Source: Bacillota bacterium (GTDB lineage Bacteria; Bacillota; Clostridia; Acetivibrionales; JAEXSP01). Taken from it: 52,827 nucleotides of DNA. Below are positions 9,210 through 19,100 of this stretch, piece by piece (within the stretch, counting starts at the first letter, position 1; every line of letters begins with the position of its first letter). The stretch lies in the NCBI GenBank assembly GCA_023453795.1, contig JAEXSP010000012.1:1-52827 (forward strand). The letters are read 5' to 3'. Position numbers and translations under genes: made by a program. Below the pieces are notes generated by a model. It made no database searches. It had not been told where the DNA came from and saw nothing but the letters and a program-made list of their open reading frames with translations.

Positions 9210-10307
9210 CTATACCGCCTTAAGCTGATTAACCGGCAGCTTCCTTGAAACAGGATAGTACTTGGGTGTACTGTTCCTTTTACCCAATAATTGAATCCAT
9301 ACATCCAAATCCGTGTCTTCTATGTAGTCATCTACGATAATCTCCAAGCCTTTCCTGTCGGACAGCGTCATGATTGTTTCCTTGATTTCCTCAAGAGTAT
9401 TCTTGTCCTTAAATTCGATGACAATCCTATTGGCATACTCGGGCACCTGCTTTTCTATATACCAGAACCGGATTGCCAAGCCTTTGAACAGTTCATATAC
9501 CTGCTCTTCGGGAATATTAAATATGTTGGAATGCTTCAATAAAAACAGTCTGGTATTTTCCTCAACACCGGCTATTTTGTCATCCTCAACAACATTTCCT
9601 TCAAACCAGTGAAACTGATGGAGTACCTCCAATTTACTGTTTATGAAGAATTTCAAGCCTTCCTTCCACAGCTTGTATACCGCTTCTATGTCTTCCAAGC
9701 CCCATGCTTTAAGGTCTTCATCAAATCCGTTTACCTTCTCAAGCCACTTTTTAGGGGCTACCAGATTGCAGCTTTGTCCGTATAAAAACGGATAAAGAAT
9801 AGCAGACGCATTATAGGACAATTCATTAAACACCCCGCACCTGAATTCATGCAGTTCACTCCGGCTGCAGTCGAATGTGAATTCATCAAAAATCTGCCCG
9901 CTTCTTACCATTTCATATGAAATGTCATGAGGAAGCATAATCCTTGGTCCTACCAGAATAAGCTCAGCATCCGAGCCGCAGTACCGCTCTACCTCCCTCA
10001 GGTAGTCCTTACGGACAATAATATCCGCATCAATAAAAATCAAAAATTCTCCCTCAGCATTGCTAATCCCCACGTTTCTGGCTCTGGAACGGCAAGAATC
10101 CTCACATCTCTCAAGATAGATATATTTCAGCTCGTAGTTTCTATTAATACCTTTGATATAATCCTTTGTACCATCAGTCGAACCATCATCCACTACAATA
10201 ACGTCAAAAGACTCTTTTGGATAGTCCATAAAATTAATCGCTTCCAGAGAATTTTTTAACATGTCTTTACTTTGGTATGTAGGAATGATAAAAGTATATT
10301 TTTTCAT
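9210..10307 (-). CDS. Family 2 glycosyltransferase
   Basis: A 365-residue GT-A fold protein. The N-terminus KKYTFIIPTYQS, the VVDDGSTDGT motif and the metal-binding FIDADII are typical of GT2. GFDEDLKAWGLEDIE near residue 195 is the acceptor-side motif seen in the C-terminal galactosyltransferase-type extension. No transmembrane segment is visible, so it is likely cytosolic. Its position inside the operon, between a C-A-PCP-papain-like NRPS and the ligase/ACP set, suggests that the product or a side chain carries a sugar. A single GT with no sugar-nucleotide genes implies a common cellular donor. Substrate not predictable. Confidence 0.83.
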   Translation of the reverse strand: MKKYTFIIPTYQSKDMLKNSLEAINFMDYPKESFDVIVVDDGSTDGTKDYIKGINRNYELKYIYLERCEDSCRSRARNVGISNAEGEFLIFIDADIIVRKDYLREVERYCGSDAELILVGPRIMLPHDISYEMVRSGQIFDEFTFDCSRSELHEFRCGVFNELSYNASAILYPFLYGQSCNLVAPKKWLEKVNGFDEDLKAWGLEDIEAVYKLWKEGLKFFINSKLEVLHQFHWFEGNVVEDDKIAGVEENTRLFLLKHSNIFNIPEEQVYELFKGLAIRFWYIEKQVPEYANRIVIEFKDKNTLEEIKETIMTLSDRKGLEIIVDDYIEDTDLDVWIQLLGKRNSTPKYYPVSRKLPVNQLKAV

Positions 10308-10334
10308 TGTAGCTCCCCCTAAATATAGGTTAGG

Positions 10335-13300
10335 TTATATTGTCTCTTCCTGCTGTCCAACTGCTTCCTCCGGCCATAGTAATCTCAGCCCGTTCATTGC
10401 TTCTTCCTCTTTACCCTTTAATTCTTCCAGATATTCTTTATAGAAAGAATCAAAATTGGTTTGACCTTTTCTATACCTCTTATCCATGGTGTTCATAAAA
10501 TCTACCCATAAAACGTAAAGCTTATCAAGCTTTGGCAGAACTTCGGTTCTTGCCTCCTGGTCACAAATCCCCCTGTACTCTTCCAACGCAAATTTTAACA
10601 GTTTCCTGTTGGAAGCAATATCCCTGAACTTCCACTTCAGAAGCTCAAACAGCGTTGTCTGAACGTAATTATGCGTGTTATTGAGGTCCAAAGCTCCCCC
10701 TTCGCACAGTTCCAGGAATAAATCCATGGCAGCCGTTCCCTGAGCCATTTTGAATCCGTCAAGGTAAAAGAGTTCTTTTTGATGGTTTTCCAGAGAAATA
10801 TTGATCATATCCTTTACCAAACTGCCGGTTTGCATGTTTTCCTGAAGCTTTTCTTCATTGATTGAAACGGTTGCAAAATTGATATATAGGTCAAAAGCCG
10901 CTCTTAAATCCTCTTTATCAATTACACCCACAGAGTGGTTCATTCCGCTTGGAATGTAGTTCTCAGTATTCACGGCACCCGGTTGTTCAACATAATAGAG
11001 CTTTGTTTTGCTGTGGGCTATAGCAAGAAAAGAGTGTCCCTCAAAACCAATATCCTTACCCGGTGCATCAAACCCTTTATAGTTGACAAAGAAGGGAACT
11101 CTCTCGACACAGGTGCTAATGATGACAAGCTCTCCCTGTTCAAGCAATTCCTCAATTTTTGCCATGGCATTGTAGCCCTGCTCATAGTACTTTTCAATCT
11201 GGAAAATATCCTCGTTGATTTTGTATGGCAGGCAGGCAACATTGAAAACGGTATTATCGTCATTCATAAGTATTCTAAATACAATGTCCCCTAAAAAGGC
11301 TCCTCTGCAGCCTTCAATGTTTTTTACCTTCTTTTTCATGGAGAAATAAAGCATCTGTGCCTGACAATTGAGATGTGCGCTGAACTCCTCCGGTTGTCCG
11401 TCTTTCAGGAAGTGATACTCTATATCCATATTTTCTTTCATTATCAAAGGAAGCTCATCCTCTTCTGTATTCAAACAGACTACATATTTCTGCAGCTCCG
11501 CAATAGTCGGATATTGCATAATATGCCGCATGTTCAGAGAATACCCTTCCAGACGCCCCATCATCTGAATCGCCTTTAGCGAGTTTCCTCCAAGGTCAAA
11601 GAAATTATCTTTGATGCCTACCCTTTTAACACCTAGTATTTCCTGCCATACTTCTGCAAGTTCTTTCTCAAGCTCATTGGAGGGAGCTTCATACTCCGCA
11701 CCTGTATTGAAATCCCCATCAGGTTCCGGCAGCGCCTTCCTGTCCACCTTTCCGTTTTTCGATAACGGCAGGCCTTCCATTCTGACAAAATGTGATGGCA
11801 CCATGTATTCAGGAAGCGTTGCTTTCAGATCTTCTCTTATCTCGTGGACAGTGAAATCCCTGTCAGCCACAATATAGGCACAAAGATATTTGATTCCGCT
11901 ATTTGTGTCCTCTCTTGCAGCTACAACTGCCTCTTTTATATACTCAAACTTTAATAATTGTGCCTCTATCTCACCAAGCTCTATCCTGAAGCCTCTGATT
12001 TTTACCTGGTGGTCTATCCTTCCGAGGTATTCGATATTACCGTCGGGAAGCCACCTTACGAGGTCTCCTGTTTTATATATCTTTTCTCCGGAGTCAAAGG
12101 GATTTGGTATAAACTTTGAAGAGGTCAATTCCGGCCTGTTGATATACCCCCTTGCGATCCCTTTTCCGCCCAGACATAATTCACCCGGTACACCGATGGG
12201 CTGAATATTATTGCTTGCATCCAGAATATAAGCCTTTATATTATGAAGAGGCTTACCGATAGGAACAATATCCTGGAAGGCAGCGTCCCTTAAAGAGTAC
12301 CGGGTCGCATAAATGGTTGATTCGGTAGGCCCGTAGATATTTTCCAGCCTTACCTTTGAAGTAATCCTGTCGAATTTATTGACGACCTCCTTCGGCAATG
12401 CTTCACCGGCTGCAAAAATATACTTTAACCCTTCAATAATATTAGTTTTATCTTTAACGCATATATCTAAAAACAGGTTTAACATGGAAGGTACAAAATT
12501 TATGTGGGTAACATTATACTGTTCAATGGCTTCCAGTACTTTTTTCGGGTTTTTTTCCTCACCCGGCTCTAAAACAGCCAGTCTGCCCCCTGCATAAAAC
12601 CAGCCGAACAACTCTGCAACAGATACGTCAAAGGTATAGGTCGTCTTTAATAAGTATGTATCCTCCTCAAGCAGCGGGTAGTCCTTTTGAAGTCCCGTAA
12701 GAATATTTACCGCACTTCCGTGTTCTATCATGACCCCTTTGGGTTTTCCTGTTGAACCGGATGTATAGATTACATAAGCCAAATCCTTCGGGTTATTTAC
12801 TTTATCAGGGTTTGAACCGTCACCCTCATATAAGCTTTCCTCTTCCAGGTCCAAAGCTCCTCCTTCAAAGTCCAGCTTGTATTCAAGATCCTTTCTGGTG
12901 AGTACAAGCTTCGCACCGCAGTCTTCCAGAATATAGTTGATCCTCTCTCCCGGATACTCGGTATCGATAGGCAGGTATGCCCCTCCCGCTTTAAGAATGC
13001 CTATAATTCCTATGAGCATTTCAAAGGATCTTTCTACCATGATACCTACGATATCACCGGGTTTGACACCGTTGCTTCTCAAAACCCTTGCAAGCTGGTT
13101 TGACTTCTCATTCAGCGCCTTATAGGAAAGCGTTTTCCCGCCAAATATTAAAGCCGTATTGTCAGGAGTCTTTTCCGCCTGATTCTCAAAAGCATCCTGC
13201 AATACACTACCAGTTGGAAACTCCTCAGCTGTATCGTTAAACCGATTTAATATTATGCTTTTTTCTTCATTGTCCAGTATTTCAATTTCATTTAGCCTTG

Positions 13301-14810
13301 CCTGTGTATTGCCGGTAATAAAATTGAGTATGTTTGTAAAATGTCTTTCAAACCTCTCAATGGTTTCCCTTTTGAATAAATCAGTACAGTAGTTTATTTC
13401 AATATCAATACCATTTTTACTTTCTACCGCAATGGTTTGGATATCAAACTGCGCCATTTTCCGCTTGTATTCATAGCTTGATAATTCAAGTCCTTCGGCT
13501 TTTATACTTCCGATATTCATGTTCTGCAGGACAAACATGGTATCAAATATGGGATTTCTGCTTAAATCCCTTTTGATATTCAATTCATCCACCAATTGCT
13601 CAAACTGGTAATCCTGATTGTCAAATACCTTTAGTACATTTGCGCCCACTTCCTGTAAAAAGGTGCTGAAAGTCTTGTCGGGTTCAGGGAAATTTCTGAG
13701 CACCAGCGTATTAATAAACACACCCAGAATATTCTGAATATCCGAATGCCTTCTTCCCGCCGACGGCGTACCGATGATTATATCCGTCTGTCCCGTGTAT
13801 TTCGCAAGCAGGGTATTATACGCCGCAAGTAAAACAGTATACAGGGTGACCCTGCTCTCCCTGGCCAGCCGGTAAAGCTTATCTGACAATTCCCTGTCTA
13901 AAGTAAATAACACGGAGTCTCCCTTATAGGAAAATTCTACAGGCCTTGTAAAATCAGCCGGAAGATTCAGTACCGGCAATTCACCCGAAAGCTGTTCCTT
14001 CCAGAACCGTTTTTGGGGCTCCACTACTTTACTTTCCATAAGCTTTTCCTGCCATGCGGCATAATCCTTATATTGAATCTTCAGCGGGGGAAGCTCATTC
14101 CCTGCATACAGCTCATTGAATTCCATAACCAGTATGCCTTCGGATACCCCGTCTGACACGATATGGTGCATATCCTGAAGCAGCAAATAGACCGGTCTCT
14201 CAGAAGCATTTTTAAGCCTGACCAGTTTAAACCTGAATAACGGCGGAATACTTAAGTCATAAGGGCGAATAAACTCCCCGATCATACGGTCGATGCTTTC
14301 CTTGTCTTCTTCCGTCTCAGTGAACTCTACTTTAAAGTCCACTTCCCGGTGAATCCTTTGAACCGGCTCACCCTTGACAATTTCAAAGGATGTACGCAGT
14401 ATCTCATGCCGTTCCACAAGCTTTTCAATAACCTGTGTTATATGGTTTAAGTTCAGTTCACCTTCAATTCTTAAAACCTGAGTCATATTATATGCCGTAC
14501 TTTCACTGTCTATCCGGCTGAGCAGGTACATTCTCTTCTGGGCAGCAGAAAGAGTATAACAATCCTTCATTTCTATCTTAGGAATAGGCCTGTCAAAAGG
14601 ATCGTCAAAGTCGGAGGAAATAAGATAGCTTTTCATTTCCTCTTTTCTTTCAGCCATATCCTTTAGAAGCTCCGCGGTAATAACACCCTTCGGTGCCTTA
14701 TACCTTAAAAACTCATTTTCTACCCAGAGCTTGATATTTTTAGCCTTCAGCTCTGCGATAAATTCTTCTATCGGCTGCTTCTCTTTGAAGCAACTACCGT
14801 TTTCCGTCAT
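10335..14810 (-). CDS. NRPS: docking-C-A-PCP-papain-like acyltransferase
   Basis: This 1491-residue protein appears to be the last colinear elongation module. Residues 8-60 form a TubC-type docking domain (NIKLWVENEFLRY). The C domain (about 85-520) has MHHIVSDGVS. The A domain (540-1030) has YTSGSTGKPKG, and its pocket reads DVANFAIIYK, which I cannot match with confidence; it shares several positions with small-residue codes. The PCP serine is near 1075 (GGNSLK). Residues 1125-1491 are a papain-like domain with Cys near 1149 (HLNCQAQ), His near 1258 (FEGHSF) and a following VEQPG, where a thioesterase would normally be. The frame runs up to a GTG at 14822, but that codon abuts the GGAGG, so the ATG at 14810 is preferred. 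Confidence 0.88.
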   Translation of the reverse strand: MTENGSCFKEKQPIEEFIAELKAKNIKLWVENEFLRYKAPKGVITAELLKDMAERKEEMKSYLISSDFDDPFDRPIPKIEMKDCYTLSAAQKRMYLLSRIDSESTAYNMTQVLRIEGELNLNHITQVIEKLVERHEILRTSFEIVKGEPVQRIHREVDFKVEFTETEEDKESIDRMIGEFIRPYDLSIPPLFRFKLVRLKNASERPVYLLLQDMHHIVSDGVSEGILVMEFNELYAGNELPPLKIQYKDYAAWQEKLMESKVVEPQKRFWKEQLSGELPVLNLPADFTRPVEFSYKGDSVLFTLDRELSDKLYRLARESRVTLYTVLLAAYNTLLAKYTGQTDIIIGTPSAGRRHSDIQNILGVFINTLVLRNFPEPDKTFSTFLQEVGANVLKVFDNQDYQFEQLVDELNIKRDLSRNPIFDTMFVLQNMNIGSIKAEGLELSSYEYKRKMAQFDIQTIAVESKNGIDIEINYCTDLFKRETIERFERHFTNILNFITGNTQARLNEIEILDNEEKSIILNRFNDTAEEFPTGSVLQDAFENQAEKTPDNTALIFGGKTLSYKALNEKSNQLARVLRSNGVKPGDIVGIMVERSFEMLIGIIGILKAGGAYLPIDTEYPGERINYILEDCGAKLVLTRKDLEYKLDFEGGALDLEEESLYEGDGSNPDKVNNPKDLAYVIYTSGSTGKPKGVMIEHGSAVNILTGLQKDYPLLEEDTYLLKTTYTFDVSVAELFGWFYAGGRLAVLEPGEEKNPKKVLEAIEQYNVTHINFVPSMLNLFLDICVKDKTNIIEGLKYIFAAGEALPKEVVNKFDRITSKVRLENIYGPTESTIYATRYSLRDAAFQDIVPIGKPLHNIKAYILDASNNIQPIGVPGELCLGGKGIARGYINRPELTSSKFIPNPFDSGEKIYKTGDLVRWLPDGNIEYLGRIDHQVKIRGFRIELGEIEAQLLKFEYIKEAVVAAREDTNSGIKYLCAYIVADRDFTVHEIREDLKATLPEYMVPSHFVRMEGLPLSKNGKVDRKALPEPDGDFNTGAEYEAPSNELEKELAEVWQEILGVKRVGIKDNFFDLGGNSLKAIQMMGRLEGYSLNMRHIMQYPTIAELQKYVVCLNTEEDELPLIMKENMDIEYHFLKDGQPEEFSAHLNCQAQMLYFSMKKKVKNIEGCRGAFLGDIVFRILMNDDNTVFNVACLPYKINEDIFQIEKYYEQGYNAMAKIEELLEQGELVIISTCVERVPFFVNYKGFDAPGKDIGFEGHSFLAIAHSKTKLYYVEQPGAVNTENYIPSGMNHSVGVIDKEDLRAAFDLYINFATVSINEEKLQENMQTGSLVKDMINISLENHQKELFYLDGFKMAQGTAAMDLFLELCEGGALDLNNTHNYVQTTLFELLKWKFRDIASNRKLLKFALEEYRGICDQEARTEVLPKLDKLYVLWVDFMNTMDKRYRKGQTNFDSFYKEYLEELKGKEEEAMNGLRLLWPEEAVGQQEETI

Positions 14811-14868
14811 TTTTCTTACCACCCTCCAAGGTAAAAGAACTAACCCGGTTCCTTTTAAATCATCCCAC

Positions 14869-16116
14869 TTAAAAATTCTTGAATAATTCCTTCGTTTTTG
14901 TTTCTTCCAGTATCTTGTTAATATATTCTTTTTGTTCTTCTGTCGGAAGCATTTTAGTCAATAGCACACTCTTTAACATATTCAGAGCTTGTCCAACCTC
15001 TTCAATGCTGGGCTGTCTATTCTCTTTTATAATTTCCTCTTTGAGGTTTTTAATCTTTCTATAAGGCTCTACAACACCTTTTTGATAAGCCTGCTCATCC
15101 CAGTTGCTGTTCTTGGTGCAAATTGCGGCAGCAATACATTTTGTTATGACTTCCATACCGTTTTCGATATCCTGTTCACCGCTTAAAAGCTTCCTCTTCA
15201 CCGCTTTTACGTCTTCATCATTGTCATATGAATAGGTTTTGATCTCCGGAGCATTCTTTTTCATGAGATTTCTGAGCACTGTCTGCGGACCCAGTTCAAC
15301 TCCCAAATTCACCCCTTCAACCTTTAGATATTGCATGGAAGCCTGCCATCTGACAGGTTGTACGATCTGCTTTGTCAAATTGTCAATAATGCTTTCTTTT
15401 CCCTGGTAAGGAAGAGCAGTATAATTGGACAAAACAGGATATTTCAAGTCATAGTAGGTGTATTTGGACAATTCTTCGTTCAGTAAGTCCGCTGCGGGCT
15501 GCATTAAAGGACTGTGGAACGGTGCGCTTACCTTTAACGGAATCACTCTTGCACCCAAAGCCTTTAGTTTTGCACCGGCTTCTTCTACAGCTTCCAAATG
15601 CCCTGAAATAACAATCTGGTCGGGAGAATTATAATTGGAAACCACAACCAGCTTTCCACCCTTTGAAGCCTTGCCGCATTCGTCCTCAATAGTACTTTGT
15701 CCGATACCGCTGACAGCAGCCATACCGCCTACTCCGACAGCTACAGCCTGCTGCATGAATTTACCTCTTTGCCTTACGATTTTGACTGCATCCGAGAATT
15801 TAACGGCCCCCGAACAGCACAAGGCAGCAAACTCTCCAAGACTATGTCCGGCAGTATATGCCGGTTCAATTCCGATTTCCTTCATATACACTCTGAATGC
15901 CGCCATACTTGCAGTTAGTATGGCAGGCTGAGTATTCTCGGTTTTTGTAAGTTCTTCCATATCCCCTTCAAAGCACAGCTTTCCAAGGTCAAAGCCTAAT
16001 GCTTCATTTGCTTCTTCGAAGGTTTCTCTTGCTTCCGTGAAGGACTCGCAAAGTGCCTTTCCCATTCCAACATATTGAGATCCCTGACCTGGAAATAACA
16101 ATACGACTTTATTCAT
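14869..16116 (-). CDS. Trans-acting malonyl-CoA acyltransferase
   Basis: A 415-residue FabD-type enzyme that loads malonyl units onto carrier domains. The nucleophile elbow GHSLGEFAAL lies near residue 92, the oxyanion-region motif LFPGQGSQYVGMG is at the N-terminus, and SAPFHSP with the catalytic His lies near 200. Phe before His and Ser in that motif fits malonyl rather than methylmalonyl specificity. A C-terminal extension of about 100 residues beyond the AT fold is helical and unassigned. Because none of the three KS-containing proteins here has a working AT, this protein most likely serves all of them in trans. GGGGG precedes the ATG. Confidence 0.92.
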   Translation of the reverse strand: MNKVVLLFPGQGSQYVGMGKALCESFTEARETFEEANEALGFDLGKLCFEGDMEELTKTENTQPAILTASMAAFRVYMKEIGIEPAYTAGHSLGEFAALCCSGAVKFSDAVKIVRQRGKFMQQAVAVGVGGMAAVSGIGQSTIEDECGKASKGGKLVVVSNYNSPDQIVISGHLEAVEEAGAKLKALGARVIPLKVSAPFHSPLMQPAADLLNEELSKYTYYDLKYPVLSNYTALPYQGKESIIDNLTKQIVQPVRWQASMQYLKVEGVNLGVELGPQTVLRNLMKKNAPEIKTYSYDNDEDVKAVKRKLLSGEQDIENGMEVITKCIAAAICTKNSNWDEQAYQKGVVEPYRKIKNLKEEIIKENRQPSIEEVGQALNMLKSVLLTKMLPTEEQKEYINKILEETKTKELFKNF

Positions 16117-16171
16117 AAAATTTAACCCCCTATATTTAACGCGATAAAGCTTTTACATCGCGCTTCTTTAT

Positions 16172-19100
16172 TTATAATAAGCCTTCGTCAAATTCATCCG
16201 TTTCATCCTGCTCTCCCAATATCTTGGCTAACTGGGCAACAGTTGACTGTTCAAAAAAGCTTTGCAGATTAATATTCCTGTGGAACTTCTTTCGAAGGAT
16301 TGTAATCAAGGAAGTAGCCAGCAGCGAATGCCCTCCCAATTCAAAGAAGTCATCGTGAATACCCACTGGGTTAACCCCCAGCTGTTCCTGCCATATTTCC
16401 GCTATCACCTTTTCCAGCTCGCTTTGAGGAGCTGTGTAGGGTACATTTAAATCCGGTCTGTTACAGGACTCATTTGCAACTTTCGTTGACCCGTCCCCGC
16501 CTCTTACGGAGGACATTCTGAATTCCTCAATTTCCTGAAGCCTTCCCATAAAATCATCCGGCACTACCGCCACCTGGGCCATTGACTTGGAAGCAATAAT
16601 CCTTTCCAATAATGTAAGTCCCTCGTTAACGGTTATTTTCTGCCTTTTGCTTCTGGAGCCGGTCTTCACGGCCATCCCTACTTCATCCCACTCATCCCAG
16701 TTTACCGATGCAGTAAAGGTGTTTGACATTTGGCTTCTGCATTGAGCATACGCATCTAAAAATGCATTGGCGCTGCAATAATCTACAAAGCCGGCTTCTC
16801 CCAGAATTGTACTGCTGGAGGAGAATAACACCAGAAAGTCCAATTCTTCGTCCTTCAAAAGTTTATCTAAAATCAAGGTACCTGCAATCTTAGGTGCAAA
16901 TACTTTGTCTGCGGCTTCTGCCTTCTTTTCCTGAATGAGCCCGTTATCTGAAACTCCGGCCGCATGAATGACTCCGTTAATTGCTCCGAATCTGGATTTT
17001 GCCTGCCGGACAACCTCACGCATCTGCTCAGGGTCTTTTGTATCGGCCTGAAGTGCAATGACCTCAGCTCCCAGTTCTTCCAATGTCATTACCTGCTTTA
17101 TGATATCGGCGGTAGTATCCTGAGCCGGGTGTGTATCAAGCCATTCCTGCCACTTTGCTTTTTCAGGCAAACAAGACCTTCTGGTAAGAATCAGATTCAC
17201 CTTTGCTTCCTTTGCCATACGGAGAGCAGCGGCAAGTCCTATACCTCCCAAACCTCCTGTTATGAGGTAAGTACCGCCTTCTTTTATCCAGCTTCTATCT
17301 TCCGTATTTTCTACAGCGGTACTTTCTATGGTCGGCAGCCATCTATGATTTCCTCTGAGCGCCACAACAGTTTGAGGCTCCTGAAGCGAAATTTCAGCCA
17401 GAATCGATTGTCCGAGCCTTCTTTTTGCAGCACTTCCGGCATCTTTAAATACCAAGTCGATGCTCTGACAAAAAATATTGGTATACTCCATCGGAATAAC
17501 CTTACAAGGGCCTGCGATTACTGCCTTTTCAGGATGACAGGATTTTTCGTCTGAAATCAAATGCATATTGTTTGTAACGACAGCCATTTTTACATTGTAG
17601 TCAATGACTGTTTCACCAAGTGCCTGTGCAAGGTAAAGCAGGCTGTAAAAGCCATGGTTCAAGCATTGTTCGGAGAACTCAAGTCTTGAAGGTACGACCT
17701 CATCCTCTGTTACATTCCAAAGATGAAGAATGCAACCCGGTTTATTCCCTTTAAACACATCCTTTAACAGTGATACATAATGCTCTTTGGCCTTGGGATT
17801 TATGGTGTAGGCATCTTCGGCAACCTTGCTGTATTGCTGCCCTTTTGAGACTGTCACTGCATGAATGCCTTCATCTTTTAAAATCTTTTCTATATTTTCA
17901 CTCAAGCCCGTTTCATCCTCGAAAATAAGCCAGGTGCCGTCCTTTTCCAGCTTGCTGCCGACAAAAGGAACATTGGCTGCTCTCTTCCAGGAAGGGAAGT
18001 AAAGCCAATCGTTGAAATCGGATATTTTTGACGCTGGAATGCTGCTCTTTTTTGTTAAATCCTTCATATTGTATTGCTCAGCCCAGTACCTCTTCCTCTG
18101 GAAGGGATAAGTAGGCAGCTGAGTCCTATTTCTTTTTTCATTACTATGGAAGGCTTCCCAATCAACAGGCACCCCTTCCGCCCATAGCTTACCGATAGAA
18201 GACAGAACCTTTTCAGAATCAGTGGAATTGCTTTTTATCAGATCATTGGCAGCAGTATTCCCGGTCTGGACATTCTTTGCCGCCCCGCTGAAAATTCTTT
18301 CGTTCTCCTTGGATTCCAAAAGTCCGACTGCATCGTTCAAATCCCTGCACAGGAACGCACGCCTGTATTCAAATTCTTTTCTGCCCACATGCAGTGTATA
18401 AACAGCATCCGCAAAATTAATACCCGGGTTTTCCTTGAAGTATTGTGCAAGATTCAGGCACATCTGTTCCAAAGCCTCCGGCGCCTTGGCAGAAAGGGTT
18501 ATCAGCTGCCATTCCCTTGAAGATGGCAGTTCTTTCATTGGAGGTGCTTCTTCAACTACAGCATGGACGTTGGTACCGCCGAAGCCGAAAGAGCTAACAC
18601 CCGCAATTCTCGGTTTTTCACCTGTCTCCCAATCACACAGCCTGGTATTGACATAGAAAGGACTGTTTTCGAAATCGATCTTGGGGTTTGGTGACGAGAA
18701 ATTAATGCTCGGGGGTATCTGCTTATGCTCTAAAGCCAGCAAAGTTTTAATCATTCCGGAAATGCCCGCACCTGAAATTGCATGTCCTATATTGCTTTTG
18801 ACCGAACCTATGGCACAATAAGATTTTTTGTTTGTAAACTGTTCAAACACCTTGGTAAGCGCCGATATTTCAATAGGATCACCTAAAGCGGTAGCCGTAC
18901 CATGGGCTTCTATATAGCTGATATCTTCCGGATGAACCCCTGCAAGATTTTGGGCTGCCGCGATTACCTCAGCCTCGCCCTCTCTGCTGGGTGCGGTAAA
19001 GCCAACCTTTGTAGAGCCGTCATTATTGACTGCCATTCCCTTTATTACCGCATAAATGTGATCCCCATCCCGTATGGCATCTTCCACACGTTTCAGAAGG

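Noticed and set aside
16964..17554. A 196-codon plus-strand frame within the KS-KR-ACP gene
   Set aside because: It is antisense to the KR region, which has intact catalytic motifs. No ribosome binding site or family pattern supports it.
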